This document shows positions 31,418 through 45,709 of a DNA stretch of 64,000 bases, piece by piece. Source of the stretch: Tretioscincus oriximinensis. Its lineage: Eukaryota > Chordata > Lepidosauria > Squamata > Gymnophthalmidae. The translations under genes were made by a program, and so were the position numbers. The stretch covers positions 297,655 to 361,654 of the forward strand of contig JAJVDF010000651.1 in NCBI GenBank assembly GCA_022410635.1, in the 5' to 3' direction. Within the stretch, counting starts at the first letter, position 1; each line of letters opens with the position of its first letter. The notes beneath the pieces are model-generated. The model worked only from the letters and a program-made list of their open reading frames with translations. It made no database searches and was not told the DNA's origin.

Positions 31418-34400
31418 GTAGGAAGTAAAGATGCACTTTTAAAGTTAAATTCGTTGTTGTTTGGGTAAGTCTAAAATGTGTTGCAAACCTGTATTAGTGG
31501 GATTGTTTTTATTAATCTCTTAACTCTGTTGTTTTGATGGATTTTTAATTTTTTTAAAATATGAATGGTTAAAGACTGAATTGTAATGATCTTAAAAGAA
31601 TGCCACCCCTTGCCTGCATTCTGATGAACAAGCTAATTAGAATGAAATCTATTATGCACATAACTAATGGCACAAGTTTACAAATCTGTCGACTGTTATG
31701 ACTGCATTCCCCTGTGAATGTTCGTGGCTAGTGACCAAAAGAAAGAGTTCAGCTCTGTAATCTCATAATGTGCAGAAAACCGGAATTATATCCCAATTGA
31801 ATTCAAAACTGTCAAGATGCTAGGTAGCTCTCAAAAGTTCAAGGCCCCAAGTTCTGCACTCTCCTTTGGAGATCTTAGGACCTTTCCAGATGGAAGAGGA
31901 GGTGTTATAAGCCAAGTGTCCTTCTTTTACTCCTTTAACTTTAGAAGGAGGATGAAAGCCCCACAAAATAGCATGGAGTCTGTTCCTAGTATTGTTGCTA
32001 AGCCTTTTTGGAAACGAGTAGAAATCACATGGAGCTACTCAGGAGTCTTTGGGGTGTTAAATATTTCTAAATTTGTGCCAGGTGGCTTTAATTTATTGAA
32101 CATAGGTTTTTTGTGAAATAATGCTCCTGTCAGGAATAAGATTGGCGTAAGAGAAATGGAAGCAGCTAAATCTCAGGGGGTCTTCTTTGGCGAAAACCCT
32201 TTATTGAGTCCTCTTGTGGCTTGTGCTCATAACTGCTGAATGCCATCTGTAAACTGTGATTCATAAACACTCTGTCAATCTGCCATGTTACCCTGACATC
32301 ATAAAATAACAAGGGAAGTATTGTAATAAAGAAGAGAGGCTTGTAGTCAACCAATTAAATGCAACTAATTTATTTCAGTTACAGCTGAGGCTTTATTTAT
32401 TAGTAAATAAATGCATTTATTATAGCTTTTTTAAAAAAATGTGAAAAATGCCCATTGGTCCTTTTGAAAGAGTCATCTGAATATTTCATGTATTTTAAGT
32501 TATAAAAATATTCCAAGTAGGAAAACAACACTGCAAGTGTTTAAGTTGAATCTTAGTATGATAGAGTTAGAAGCCAATATATTGTGATATAGCAATAAGA
32601 GTAAAGGAAAACCAGGATTCACATTACTAATTGACCACAGAAGTTCAGTCAGTGATCCTAGCATTTCATTGCTTCTCAACCCTCCCTGCCTATCATGATA
32701 GTGATGAGAATAAGATACAGTAGAGGAAGCAATGTTTGCCCTCTTGAGTTTCTATGAATAATAAATGGAAAATACTAGTATATCTAAACATGTGTAAATA
32801 GACAGGTTAAAATGTGTTCCACAGCTTACAAAAGCTTTCAAAGGGATTGCTTAATTTTTTGAGAAATTGCTCTTGGGGTTAAAAAATAATTTCACTTTGG
32901 GTGTGACATATAGAACTAGGGTTTTCCTTGAAGTAGACTATGGGCCTGTCGTTTTGAAATGGCCCTATACACTGCTGAAATGGTTCTCTTTTTTAAACTG
33001 TCCTGCAGAACCATGAACTTCTTCTAGGCTGGGCTACTCAGTATTCTTTAAAAAAAAAAATCAGTAAGCAATCTAGAGTGGTTAATGAACCGAACAAAGG
33101 AGGACAGAAGCATAGCTTTTCTAAGAAATAGGCCTGCCACTATACTGGTTTAGGTGTGAATATCAGTGATCATGAGGACATGTGAATGGAATGTTTCCAC
33201 GATCCTGTTTACCAAGGGGACCCATTTTAGCAGCATACCAGGAAGAATCACTAGAAGTAAACCTGGTCTGAAACCAGTCCAAGCAGAAACTCCAAAGGGT
33301 GGGAAGAAAAGCTCATGTCCTTTGATGCATCTTCTCTGGCTTCATGGACTCTTGGGATGGATCATCCAAATATGAATGGGCAGAAACAACCCATCCCTAG
33401 TATGTGGCAAGTTCCTTGTTGTTCCAGGACAGGACGTCTTGGCCTGTGAGTTAAAACATGAGTGTGAGAGTGTCCTAAAATAACAGTAGGCAAAATACAA
33501 AAAGAGGAACTTCAATCAGCATCATTCTTATAATTCTTTTGCAATCTAAAAAGCAAATGTCACTTGGAACTGTATATATATGAGCATAGTAAACAAGCAG
33601 GATAAATTTTAGCCTTAAACTGTGACTAAGACGAGAAATTAATGCCTGGATGGGAGCGCAATCCAAGTGACCCCAGCACACATGCTCATGGGTTGTCACA
33701 GATTGTCAGTGATCCACTCACTACAAACCTCCTTTATTTTGTGCCTTTTAAGAGCGGATATATTCTGATTTTGTGGTGAAGTGCCACAAAGTCTTTGGCT
33801 TCAGTTTCTGTGGCAATCTTAGCTGAAGTTGTGCGAGATCATGCTTCCAGCAGCAAATCAGGGAGCCATCACATGGGAGCTGCATCAACATGATGGAAGC
33901 ATCCCTCAAGTTCCCATGGAAGTGGCATGCTTCTTGCAGTTAGGGTGCTGCCGACCTTCTTGGTCATAATCCAGGTATGTATGTCCTGTGGGAGCAATGG
34001 CTTACATAAGCCTTTGTGTGCACAGGATCAAATAAATCTGCTGCCCCCTTTAACCTTTGAATACATTGGAATTTTGACAGCCTGGCACTGTTCCATATTC
34101 TTCCCAGACATTTAAAACTTTTCTTTGTATTGGAAAAACTCTCTAGAGTAATCTTGCCTTCCCGAACTTCCTGATGACAAATTCTGTTTGTAACATATAT
34201 TATGTCTGCTAATCTCTTATGTATTTAAAGTTTCTTTGCTTGCTTGTTTTTTATAAAGACTGCAAATCCAGAGTAACAAAATATCACCCTTGGCAAGGTG
34301 AAAGCTTCACACAACTCACTCCATCAGCTTAAAGTGGCATGCGGTGCTTAGGATATTAGGACATTTGACTGTAAGCTTCCATAGACCTATTAACTTAATT

Positions 34401-34997
34401 GTTCTCTGTGTACAAAATGGGTCACTTTCAAAAAGAACCATTTTAAAATAATTCCTCACAAAAGGAGAGTAGCTCGTTTGGCCAAACCTTTCCTAGTCAA
34501 CTTACTATGGCTATTTATATACTACAGAATATGCAATTTATGCTCAGAATGATTGTGTGAGTGCATCTACGCATGAGCATATAAAGGTGTATATATACAT
34601 TCATTCATGTATACATTTGATATAAAAATTACATGTGTCCTTAGTAAAAGACAGAAAATTCCAGTGCCCCATCCACCCCAAAAAAGCACCATTGGATTCC
34701 AGGCTGTTGTATTCAAAATGTCCTTTATTAATGCACACTAATGTTCAGTCAATGCATTCCAACCACCCCCTTTACCACCCTCCCTTATAGGCTGATTTCT
34801 TTGCACACACTGAACTGTTTTTATTGTTTTCACACAACCTGGTACTTTTTAGTCAGGGGAAAATATTAAATATTTGAATTCTACACAAAACACATGTACA
34901 TTTAAACACACACTTGCTTTCCTTATTCCAATGTGTGTTTATTTCATTTCCCTTCTCATCCCCCCCTTCCTTTCCTCCTCCCTTCTCTTTATTTTAG
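31418..34997 (+). other. Intron F-G
   Basis: This 3.6-kb intron is AT-rich with no recognisable repeat, RNA gene or coding signature. Exon phases on both sides match, so no exon is missing. Confidence 0.65.
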
Positions 34998-35262
34998 GTG
35001 ACATTGTTCTATTCACCAAACCTGTAACTTTAACAGAGGGTGACAGGGTGACCTTGACAACAGATGTTCTTATGGCAACAGATGGCACTGGCAAACCCGA
35101 GAAACTGCTGTATGCCATTTCTGTGCCACCTGTGCATGGTCAGATTGAGTACATCAATTATCCCGGCGTGCCCATTTCCCACTACAGCCAGTTGGATGTT
35201 GTGGCCCAGAAGGTCTGCTATGTTCATGACAATAGCTACAAGGCTAGTAAAGATTCGTTCAG
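34998..35262 (+). CDS. FREM1: FREM1-like exon G: most of CSPG repeat d
   Basis: The 265-bp exon has phase 1 in and 2 out. A long C/T tract and TTTTAG precede it, and AG|GTGAGA follows. It encodes GDIVLFTKPVTLTEGDRVTL, then LMATDGTGKPEKLLYAISV and PPVHGQIEY, then ISHYSQLDVVAQKVCYVHD and SKDSFR. This is nearly a full CSPG repeat (EG....T...L...D......L.Y.I...P.HG.I, F.Q.D.....V.Y.HD, DSF.F). It is the most GC-rich exon of the chain. Confidence 0.92.
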
Positions 35263-38200
35263 GTGAGAAGGCCTCCACTTGCATGTTCTCCTCTGTACAT
35301 TCTGAAACAGGTTATAAATAAGTATGTTTGTCTGTGCTCAGCCCTTATGTATATATAAATATCTATCTATCTTACAGGAAGCTAAGGAAATGCAAATTCT
35401 GTGTGCCATTTAGTGACCATATTACAGCACTGAAATAACTGGCGTAAAATTATGGGAGAAATAATATGTTCCATCATTGGCAGCAAATACTAGCCACTGA
35501 TTAACTTTAATGCTTTATTTCTTTCCTCCAAAGCAAAGAGAGATGGATACATATGTTATAACATGATTTTTTTATTGGTATTTTTACTAATTAGCATAAG
35601 AAATTCATACCAGTAATTTTCTTTGAACCCCTCCCTCTCCCTCCCTCTCAGCATTTGGTGGCTGGGAATAAATACCGTTAGTTTCGTTAATGTTCTCTAT
35701 CAAAAGTGAAAACGCTCTTTGGAGTGGTTCTCTCCTCCCATTTCAGTCTGTATGTGTGCGTCTCTCTGTGTGTGTGAATCCACAATACTGTCTGAAATCA
35801 CTGGTAGAAGTTAATCCAGATGGTGGTGTCATTCCTAAAGAAAAGCATATGCTGGTTATTATGGTACTTAAATGTAATGGTTTTATATACCTCAAGTGGG
35901 CAGAAAGAAACGAAGGAAGGAAGGAAGGAGGGATGGAAGGAAGGAAGAAGTAAGGAAATAATTTTTGTTCTTCCTTTTCTTAAAGTACTGTGCAGCAGAA
36001 AACAGATTTAATCTTCATTTTGTGTTGAAATTCCCAACTGCTGTGGCAAGTTTAATGGATAAGAAGCTCATAAAATAATTCTCCTCTAGGGAAGACTACT
36101 GCTTAATTCAGGAACAAGATAAAGTCTTAATTTTCAATTCAGTTTGTAGCATGCCATATAAGGAGGAGACCAGGGTGGCTGAAATACACTGACTGAGAAT
36201 TTAATGTGCATTAATGAAGGCCCATTTTGATTATAACAGCCTGGATTTCAGTGTTGGCTTTTTAAGGCTTCTGTATAAAAGTAATATTTTTGTACCATCC
36301 TTTTTCAAGTGCTTTACTTTTGTCTACATATACAAGTTCTAGAGATGCAAAAAACATTTGATTGAATATTCGTGTTCACGTACGATTGCATCAAAGCATA
36401 TGTATGTTCACATCTCTGAAACACTAGTGAAACCAAACCAGTCTCTCAGATAAGAATGCAAACAATATGCTTAAACTGTATGCATTTGTTGTATTTTTAC
36501 TATAACCTTTTTCTGATGGGAAAAATTGTAATTTATTATTCATGAATGCACGTGACTGTGAATACAAACACTTAGTGATTCAGATAAGTTGTTAGTCATT
36601 GCATTGAATAAATGGCTGTTTGGTGTGGTGGTTTGTTCATGAACATCCTATTAAGTACATGTTTCAGCCAAGTATGACTGTTAAAAAGCTAATATAAGGT
36701 TTAGAAATTTACACCTAATATAATGATAGAGGTTTACACCTTTAATGGTTGTGAAAAAGTTATTTTCTCCCGGTGCAGGCAATAGAAATTGCACTTAGTG
36801 AAAAGGTTTCTCTGCTATAGCCAATAAAGCTGTAAATTAGTATTCTCAATTTTGGGTGCTTCCCTATTTTATCCTTAAGTAGCTATTTCTTTTAAAGCCC
36901 AGAAAAGTGTTCACGATTGCACTTCATCCACCTTCGTGTTTCTACTCTGTTCCGAAACATTGCCCAGCAATCTCATTACATGACAAGTCCCATAAGGCAT
37001 TGCTGCGCTTGTTTTCCTACAATTCCCAGCATTCTCTGTGAGCAGAGCCAATGAATTTGTACCTGTAGTTTCGAAGGCTCTTGAAGTCTCATGGGATTTG
37101 TGATGTTCACATTGCTGAATGTCTCCACTAAGGGTTTTTTTGCATTTTACAAATGCCTCCTGTGGAACTGAACAGACTATAGTAGTTAGAAATTCTGCGA
37201 CTGGTAATGACTCTCAGTTAGGGTGAAGCCTTTTACCACAACTTTGAACCATTGGTAGCCTGGATGAAACTAAAACTGAGTCTCAATGATGAGAACTTCA
37301 AAAGCTGTAAAAGATTTTGTGTTTTATTGCAAAGCAAAGCATAGTCCAAGAAATAAACAGGCATCAGAATTCTATCCCATAAAAGGGTAGGCTTGCGTTT
37401 CAAAAATACAGAAAAATTCAGGTCACAAACACCTTCAAGTGAATTGCAAACAGCAAAGCAAAACTACTAAAACTTCTAACACGCTCTAAGATAGACTGAC
37501 CAGATTTTCTGAGACCCAAACCAGGGTAATTAATATTAATGATAATTTGCATATTCATAAATATGCAAATTACCCAACAACATGCATTCCCTTCCAAAAT
37601 TCCCACCCGAGAAATCAGTGAAGTGTGTGAGAATTTTTTAAGTGTGCGAGAGGGTTAGGGTTAGGGGAAGGTCCCTTCAGAAGCTGGCCCCAGTTGCCAG
37701 AACCCCCTAGTGGCGGTGCAGTGATTTATTTTATTTTTTTTATGTATGTGAGAAAGTTTTGAAGCGTGTGAGAATTTTTATTTTTTACTGAGGGGAGGGT
37801 GTCTTCAGGAGCTGGTCCCAGATGCCAGAGCCCCCTAGTGGTGCTGCAGTGATTTTTTTTTCAAAAAAACCCTTTTTTAATTGTTTTTTAAAACATTTTC
37901 CTCAGCAAAAACCGGGGAAAAGGTGCCCCCCCGGGAGGGCAGGGTAGACACTCCAAAACCAGGTTGCCCCCCCCCAAAAAGGGGGCATCTGGTCAGCCTA
38001 TCTAAGATCAAGTAATCATCTTTAACCTTTTGCTGGTTCTCCATCAGGTGTTACCAATCATCCAATCACACTTTGTCTTTTGCAGCTAATCATACAATGC
38101 ATATTTACCCCTCCCAATTAAAAACAAATGATTAGTTGCTAACTTTTCGGCATTGGCTCCCACAGCTGCATCTAACTGGCATTTCTTTGAATGACAGCCC

Positions 38201-41200
38201 TCTACTCCCCAATTATTCTCACAACAGCATTCTTGAATTTAAAGCTATCTCTTTCTTATTCTTGTGACTGAAACAAAGATGGCTCTGATCTTGCTAATAC
38301 AATCCTTAACATTTTCTATACATAAACCTTACAGCAATAAAGGGCCTTTTTAGCGAGTGGATAACATCTGCAACCTTGTATGGCGGATTGACTGTGATAT
38401 TACTATCAACTTGGTAGAATTTATGTGTGTTGATAGAGCCTTTATCTGGTAACCTGATATGGCATTTTAGTTTAAGAAAAACACTTTTTGATAACAATAA
38501 GAACAAAGAGCCCCATAAGCAAAAATGTGGGATTAGGGAAGATGATGGAAATGGTTTAAAAAACTTGAGTTATGGAAATGATTTAGAAAACGTTTGTCAT
38601 TTCCTGTTGTTTGCATTCTTTTTCACTCCAAGCAACTGCATCTATAAAACTAATATGGCATTGTCCACACACACCAATATGTGCTTTTTTCTTTTCTGTA
38701 ATATTCCCTTTGTCACTAAATGGGCATTCTAATTTTATTCTTCCAGTGATTAAGTGTGTATAATTTCCTATGAAATGAATTAAATTAACAAGGGGAAGAA
38801 AGAATCAGTAAATCATTTAAATAGTCTCTTGCTAAGTGAGGTTAAGACCACCGTTAAATAAATCATGGATCATAAAAAAAAATATATATGAAAATTATTT
38901 CTCCATTCTCTTGTCTTCTTTTCATTTTCCTGCATCAGCAGCTATGAGCTTCTAACAGACTTTTGTGTGTTTAGAAGCTTAACTTGATCAGCTCTGGTTA
39001 ATACTTGGATGAGAGACCAAGCAGGTACTATATAGACAAAATAATATGCTAGAAGAATGTGTTGTAAAATCATTTCTGAATTTTTGCCCACAAAACTTTG
39101 TAGATTATCTAGGCTTTGCTGAGGGATACATTTACCATTTTAAGGACTGGTTGCCATTGTGAGAAAGCCCCAGCAACCTTTTCAGTATTGCATTAAGATT
39201 TCCAGTGCCATGCCAACTGCAATGCATAAAAACATATTGCAAAGCTACCATGAGCTGCATGCAAATTTACCATGTGCGAAGAACATCCGAGAGCTGTTTG
39301 TGAGTGAAACAAATACTAGGGGTATAAACAAAAAAAGCAGGGAGGTGCTGGATTCCTGAATGTTCCCTGCAAGATGACTTGGTATGCGGTTCATCAGATG
39401 TAGGTAAACATACCAGAGTTCATTGCCTGCATCTCACAGACCATGGCAAGACATTGTGACATCTTGTATCCATGCTGCTTCTTGCCTTGAGTGACTGAGG
39501 CTGTATCCACACAGCACTGTGTGGTGTATAATCCGGTTTATCAGTTTTCCAGCTTTAAAGCGCTGTGTTCATACCTTTACAGTTCTTGACAAGCAACATT
39601 TTTCATGCTCATGACAGCCATTTTGTTTGCTGGTTGTCAAGAAGACTGTCCAAGTGCTACTGGTTAATCTGCTGTCAGTATCAGGCATCNCACACACACT
39701 TTTTCTGTGGCAAGGGAAGGATTATAGGACTGTAAACTATTATTCCCACATCAACATTCTCACAGTTTCTCACTAAATGTTAACCACACAGCTTTGCCTT
39801 TCCAACTTAACCTATATCCCAATTTGACAGCTGGCTTTCCCAGTTTAACAAAATTTTGGATAATCGGCTTTAAAATCTGCATTCTGCTGGTTTGTCTGAC
39901 AGGACGGTGAGGCAAAAGTAATATAAATTCAACTTTCAATTGGATTATTAACTCTGTCAGGACACAGTCTGACTCTGTTTTCTTTTTTGTGTGTGTGTGT
40001 AAAATGCGCTTTCATTCTGCATTCAGATTGGCCTTCAGAATTTAAAATGAGAACCTTATAAATGAGTGAATAACACTGCATTTATCCTGGAATATTTAGT
40101 TTTTCAGTGGTTAGGATTATAAGGCAGCAATAATGAGCATGTGCTTTAATACATTGTAAAATGTTGTTCTTATACGTTTCTAATATTTCAAGCCTTGAGC
40201 CTTGTAAAGCACTGCTTTAGAAACTGTGTTCTGCCTTTGATACAAATGACCTCCCATATCCAGATGTCCTCATTATTTTCAAAAGTTAGAGCTTTATTGA
40301 CATTGGATTACAATGGAAGACACTCAAGGAATTCAGACAGTCATGAATCCAGCTAACAAGATTTTTCCTTGTTACCTACACATCTGTTCTGTATCAAACT
40401 TACATTCCACTTCATTTTAAGATGAACCATTTCCAAATTGCTCTCTCAGCAGCTTGGGAGCAAGTGGCTGGCATTACTGCTGTCAGCTTTTCCCTGTGTA
40501 ATAGGATACAATATTCGTTCCTAAATTGAAGGTTGAGGATATGAAAGAGATTATACACTAAACATCCATAGGAGTACACACCATCTGTATGATCTTCCCA
40601 GGGCTGTGTGTTGGTTGGTTTAATAGGATGCACAGAGGTCACAATAAGGTCAGACAGAATAGGAAAATGTTTTTCCATTGCATAAAAAGGGTTAAAAAGG
40701 CAAGGGATTAAAATATGTGTATTTTTTTATTTCAATTTTAAAAAATGATGTGCACTCAAAATTAATTTCTATGGGTAATCCAGATCAGGTTAAATAACTC
40801 GTCATTATTCTGCTACACAGCTGAGGCTTCTCAAAATGTTTATCTTGTTTTGTAACTGGTACCTTCTGGCATATTCCAGTGCCAACTCTTCTAGCTCCTG
40901 CTATATTTCATTCTCACTATTTTTGGAATGGAACTGCTGGTTCCAGGTGATTTAATAAATTGCTTTTTTTTTTTTTTTGGTGTGTTCCTTTTAACTTACC
41001 CATCTGCGCAACACATGCGTAACTTGCAATCTGTTGGCAGTTTGCAGAAAGACAAACTGTCAGTGCTTCGTGCATTTGACAACTTTGTTCCCAATTAGAT
41101 TAGTGGTAATTTTAACAGATTTCAGGCCAGTCGGGAGAGAAGAAGGGGGGCAGGGGGAAAAAAGGAGGAATGACACGTTATTAAAGCATCAATTTTGACA

Positions 41201-44200
41201 AACCTTGAGCCCATAGAGCATCGGCGTAAATTATATTAAATGCTTTAATTAAAGCTATGAAAGATTTACCCTTTTAAGCAGTAAGTGATTGCATGGCAAA
41301 TATAAAGGGAAAGTGGATAACGGTTTCCTAAATGGCTTATGCTATTTGAGATGGGATACCAATCACTTCTTCCATGATAATCGAGTGTAATGGTGGAAGC
41401 ATTGTTAATTATTCATAGCCACATCTATGTATCAGATGTGATTAAAAACATGTAGAGTCGCGATCTGAGCCAGTAACACTTCCTATTTTTGAGAGAAAAA
41501 AACTGTTTAAAAACTCCCAAAGTATAGCCAGAATTGTGGTTTTTATGTGTGCAGTTTTGCAAGCACCTGCAGCACACTGGGATATCGTTGCCTAACTAAA
41601 ATGAGTTTTTATTGATGATATACACACATGGAGGCTTCCAGACTGCAAGAAGTGCCCCATTAATTTTAGCATGGGGTTCATATTTTATATTCATTATATA
41701 TGTGTGGTTCCTCTGTTCAAATGGAAGTTTTCTTTGTACTTAACATGAACCATTATTTAGACTGCTTAGAGACTGGGTTTTCTCCACTGTGGACTGACAT
41801 TTATTATTGTCATTCTGGACCTTTGGAGGACTTTCCTCTGCAAAGCAGATAAAAGTAGATTAAAGTGTATTCAGATTATTTCAGGTCTATGTATACATCA
41901 GAGCCTTAGCACTGTTGCTTTTGCAAGACAGGGCCAGGGATGTGGCGTTTACAGTGTAAGTCAAAGTTTTGGACATGATGCCAGGGACAACTCCAAGATC
42001 CCTCATGTCCAATGAAAGCATCACAATTGTAGATGTAACTAGATGTAACTGACTTTTGATCAAAACGTGACTATGCTTCACCAGAAAATGGGAACGCATA
42101 TGTGTTACAATGGTGAAGAGAAGGTTGAGGTGAATTCCCAAGTAGACAAAATCTCCCCTCACAAGTGTCCCTTGCGCAGTGAGCCCAAGTTCCACCTAAT
42201 CTTCTACTCAAATACCTCAGCCAAAGAAACTATATTAATCTTTCTGGAATATCTGATTGTCCTCCTCTTTCTGACCTTCTCCCTGCTGTTCTGCACTCAC
42301 CTATTGCCATTGATTGAGTTCCTCTGTTTCATTCCTTCTTCTCTTAGCCATCTCTGTGCCACTAATTCTAAGTCTGGCCCAGAAGAACCTTTGATCTCCT
42401 CTCTCTCCCACCCACCACCTACTTTCTAGCCCCACAGCTATCTTGAATAATAAGCCCAAGGGACCCAAAGCCACCTGATGCTGCTCATGTTCTGCCTGCC
42501 ATCGTCATGGAGCTTGTTGTGGCTTCTACTACTTCTGGTGGCACTGAAGCACAAATGGGAATACTAATCCTTTTCAGAGGCAAAAAACAAACAAACAAAC
42601 CTGCCCAATCTTTTCTTTGTCTAGCCCTGCAACATGAATATGAAGCGTTGCTTAATCTGAATGTAGACTCAGATGAGGAGATCGTGGCTGAAACTGAGCC
42701 AGAAGCAGCAGTGTGTGTGTATGTGGGGGGGGGGGGGAGCAAGATGTAGCTTCAGAAGAAGCTGAACTAGTGAGGAAAAAATGAGCTGACATGAGCTGGT
42801 AATGAGACATCAGTGTGATAAAGCCCTCCTTCAGTGATCACAGAGGCTCAGCAAAAGAGCATCCGAAAGGCACACCTCTCCTGGCAGGAAAGAGCAATCA
42901 AGGCATCTACTTAAAGAGTAAATGTGCACTGCCTCCCTCCTGGAGACAAACTTGTCATTCTCCCTGTGTTAACCAGATTGGTGAATTCCTGATCTTGGCT
43001 TGTGTTTTCTCACTTCGTTGTTGTGTTTTGTCCTCAGATATTGTTGTGACTTGGTGTGTATGAATTTTGGACTGACTGACCACTCTAACGTTACAATTCC
43101 TGATTGTAACATGGGGACTTGGAAGTATTTTCGAGACATATCCAATTCTATCAGCCCACAGAGCTTCTGTTTGCTCTTTGTAACTTGTCTTGCAGTTGCT
43201 GCATTCTGTGTTTGCCAGCAGTTATCTGGGCAGGCTGTCAGTGGACACAACAATGAAGATTTAACAAAATACATGTCCTCTTTAGATCTGTTGCCACCAG
43301 TTGGAATATAGCGTCTACTCCTATCCCAGGAACAGAAATGCTCTTTCCTGGGAAAGTATGAAAGGCAAAAAACATTTTCTGAAGGTAAATGTGAAAAAGC
43401 TCTATAGGAATAAAAGTTCCTTGACTTGGAACCACTGGGGAATACATTTTGACAATGCACTTCAGTGTGCTTCCAAAATGAATCTCCCAGTTATTCCAAA
43501 TACAAGATATGCCTTCTGTGTGGCTTTGTGTCCAAACCGCAATGGACTGTTGGTAAACCTGTTTTAACGTGTGATTGCTCTCATAAAACTTAATTTTCTT
43601 AATCACAGAAATGTATCTGCTTACTTCCATATTTACTTATTAATTTGTTATTTACATTTATATCCTGCTCTTTCATTTAAGATCTCAGAACAGATCTTAC
43701 AATAACTGAAATGAAAGCAGAATGAAGACAAACAGAAATAGCTAAAAGGATATGTTCCCTTTAAACTAATTAACCAATTTCCTGAATATAAAAAGAGAGG
43801 GCTTTTATATGTACCTCAGAATGCAAGTCGTTGTGGAACTTTCCTTATTCCTAAGATTCAATCCTGCACTTTTTTTACCCAGTAGAAGCCTCAGTACACT
43901 GCAATGATGGACTCTTTTTTAAACCTAGGTCCTCATTAGATTAATTTTTAATAACAAAAGAGGCAAAATCAAAGCCTTGAATAGGATCCTGCTGTCTGCA
44001 CTATAATGCAGGTGGAAGGACCTTATTCTGGGATATATCTTAGAATAAAAGTTTCTTTCAAATTCTGGATACCGTTTTTGAAAGGGTGGAAACAAGATAT
44101 CATTTCACATCTTTGGTGCATAATAAAACTATAAAAAAATTATATTCCTAGCTGGTTTGGGCACCCCTCTCATTCACAAAAGGGCAGTTAGAGATTTCAA

Positions 44201-45294
44201 TTCTATACACACTCATTCACTGCATGTCCCTCATATGAATTTGGTAAGCAACCTCTAGATAATGTATATGTACTTGTGAGTAAATCATAAACTAATGCTA
44301 ATAACAGACAGCATTTGTCTTAATTAGTGCAAAAGTGTGAAATGCAGCTGGATAAACAGCAGAGGCTGGCATGCAGAGAAGGAATTTAACCAGTATGCCT
44401 GAAATTGTGAAATTTCCCAATCTGAGCAAATTTGTTGGAAGAAAATACCAAACAAAATTAGATAGCTTTTCTACAAAACAGGCAAATAACAGAGGGCAAT
44501 GAATAGGAAGGAAATGGTCAGTGGCATATTTCTAAAATCCAACTTAAAATGTCTTGAGGGGGTTGAATTTCTGAATTTTGCTGCTGTTTATAATTCATTG
44601 ATAATAAACACTTGACAATTTGCTCTTAAGGGAGTTTAGAACTTAATCTGAATAAAGGTGTATAGGAATGACATTTGTCAGAGGTTAGCAACAGCCTGAA
44701 AACCAAGGGAAACACAATGATTTAATCCCCAGCATTTTGCCAGAAAAATATAACAGGAAGAAACTAATGACAACTCCAATTTCATAACATGGAGCACCGT
44801 AGGGGACACTTGTCACACAATCCTCTAATTAATGCCATTACCCAGGAATGGTTTGACTGCAAGCTCCCCAAAATTGCACATCAAGAGGTATGGATGTTAC
44901 ACACTGTTTGGGTAAATGTGGAGCAAACAACATACAACAAGCTGTATCATCAATGAGTACTTCACCCCTAGCAAGACTTATAAATGGAAATGCTGAATTA
45001 AAGAATACTGAAAGAAAATAGAAATCTTATTTTCTCTTATTCTGGAAGTGTACATTTCGGAATGAGTTTTGTCTCATCCTGAAACATACGTTCTTAATGA
45101 TAGGTCAATATATCAGTATGACTTGCTTTCAAAATTCTGCTCAGTGGCAACTGAACCTGTTGTATGTTAATTACCTTCCAATCTAAATTTCAATCTAGAT
45201 TTAACTTTGCTTTTAAGATTATTTTTGTTGTGTAATTGTTTAACTCATTTTAATTAATCTGCATTAAATTTATCCCTTTCTTTTTTTGGAACAG
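35263..45294 (+). other. Intron G-H (10 kb)
   Basis: It contains a GGAAG simple repeat (about 35908-35950), a TIR element (37492-38000), a small hairpin near 39586-39648 and a possible conserved block at 41000-41460. A G-run lies at 42725-42738. No coding exon is needed by phase, and none was seen. Confidence 0.7.
37492..38000. mobile_element. 509-bp TIR element with internal duplication
   Basis: The left end TAGACTGACCAGAT is the inverted counterpart of the right end ATCTGGTCAGCCTA (one mismatch), and adjacent bases extend the symmetry. Inside are two tandem copies of a ~125-bp unit, each with TGTGAGAA.TTT, CAGAAGCTGG or CAGGAGCTGG, GCCAGA.CCCCCTAGTGG and TGCAGTGATTT. A G/C-run-rich right part follows. 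There is no coding capacity. TA at the outer ends would suit a TA-target family, but the superfamily is unproven. Confidence 0.7.
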
Positions 45295-45709
45295 GTTTAA
45301 AATCAGTAATGGTATTGTGGAAAAGAAAGGTCTACTAGAATTGCACATTGAACATGTAGATTGCATTCCACCTACACTACTGAATAACAAAGGACTCCAT
45401 GTCCTGGAGGGTAACAAAGGATTTTTAACTACAGATATTCTTCAACTCACAGATGTAGACAGTCCAAAGACAAATCTCATGTATGTCATTACACAGTTTC
45501 CACAATATGGACATTTGTACATGAAAGATTCAGTCATAGATCGGGGACAGTTTTCCCAATTGGATTTAGATAATAAAGAAATCTACTATAAACATAATGG
45601 AGGAGATGGACAAATTGATAAATTCTCATTTATAGCTACAGACCAAGTCAATCATGGATTTTTAGTTAATGGACAACTGAAAGAAGATCCTGTTGAATTT
45701 ACAATACAG
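45295..45709 (+). CDS. FREM1: FREM1-like exon H: end of CSPG repeat d, most of repeat e
   Basis: This is the largest exon here at 415 bp, phase 2 in and 0 out. Acceptor TTTTTTTGGAACAG and donor CAG|GTATGT are strong. It encodes FKISNGIVEKKGLLELHIEH to finish repeat d. It then encodes GLHVLEGNKGFLTTDILQLT, the D.DS...L.YVIT segment, PQYGHLYMK, FSQLDLDNKEIYYKHNGG and DKFSFIATDQ of repeat e. It ends in EFTIQ. The ATG at 45317 is internal and not a start. Confidence 0.93.

Noticed and set aside
37650..37668. GGGTTAGGGTTAGGGG as an interstitial telomere repeat
   Set aside because: There are only two units, inside a TIR element. Too short to be meaningful.
39586..39648. Short hairpin (CTTGACAAGCAACA opposite TGCTGGTTGTCAAG)
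   Set aside because: The arms are only about 13 bp with a 35-base loop, common by chance in 64 kb. Nothing else supports a miRNA or transposon.
42485..42749. Overlapping frames on both strands near a G-run
   Set aside because: Low-complexity sequence with no recognised domain or splice structure.
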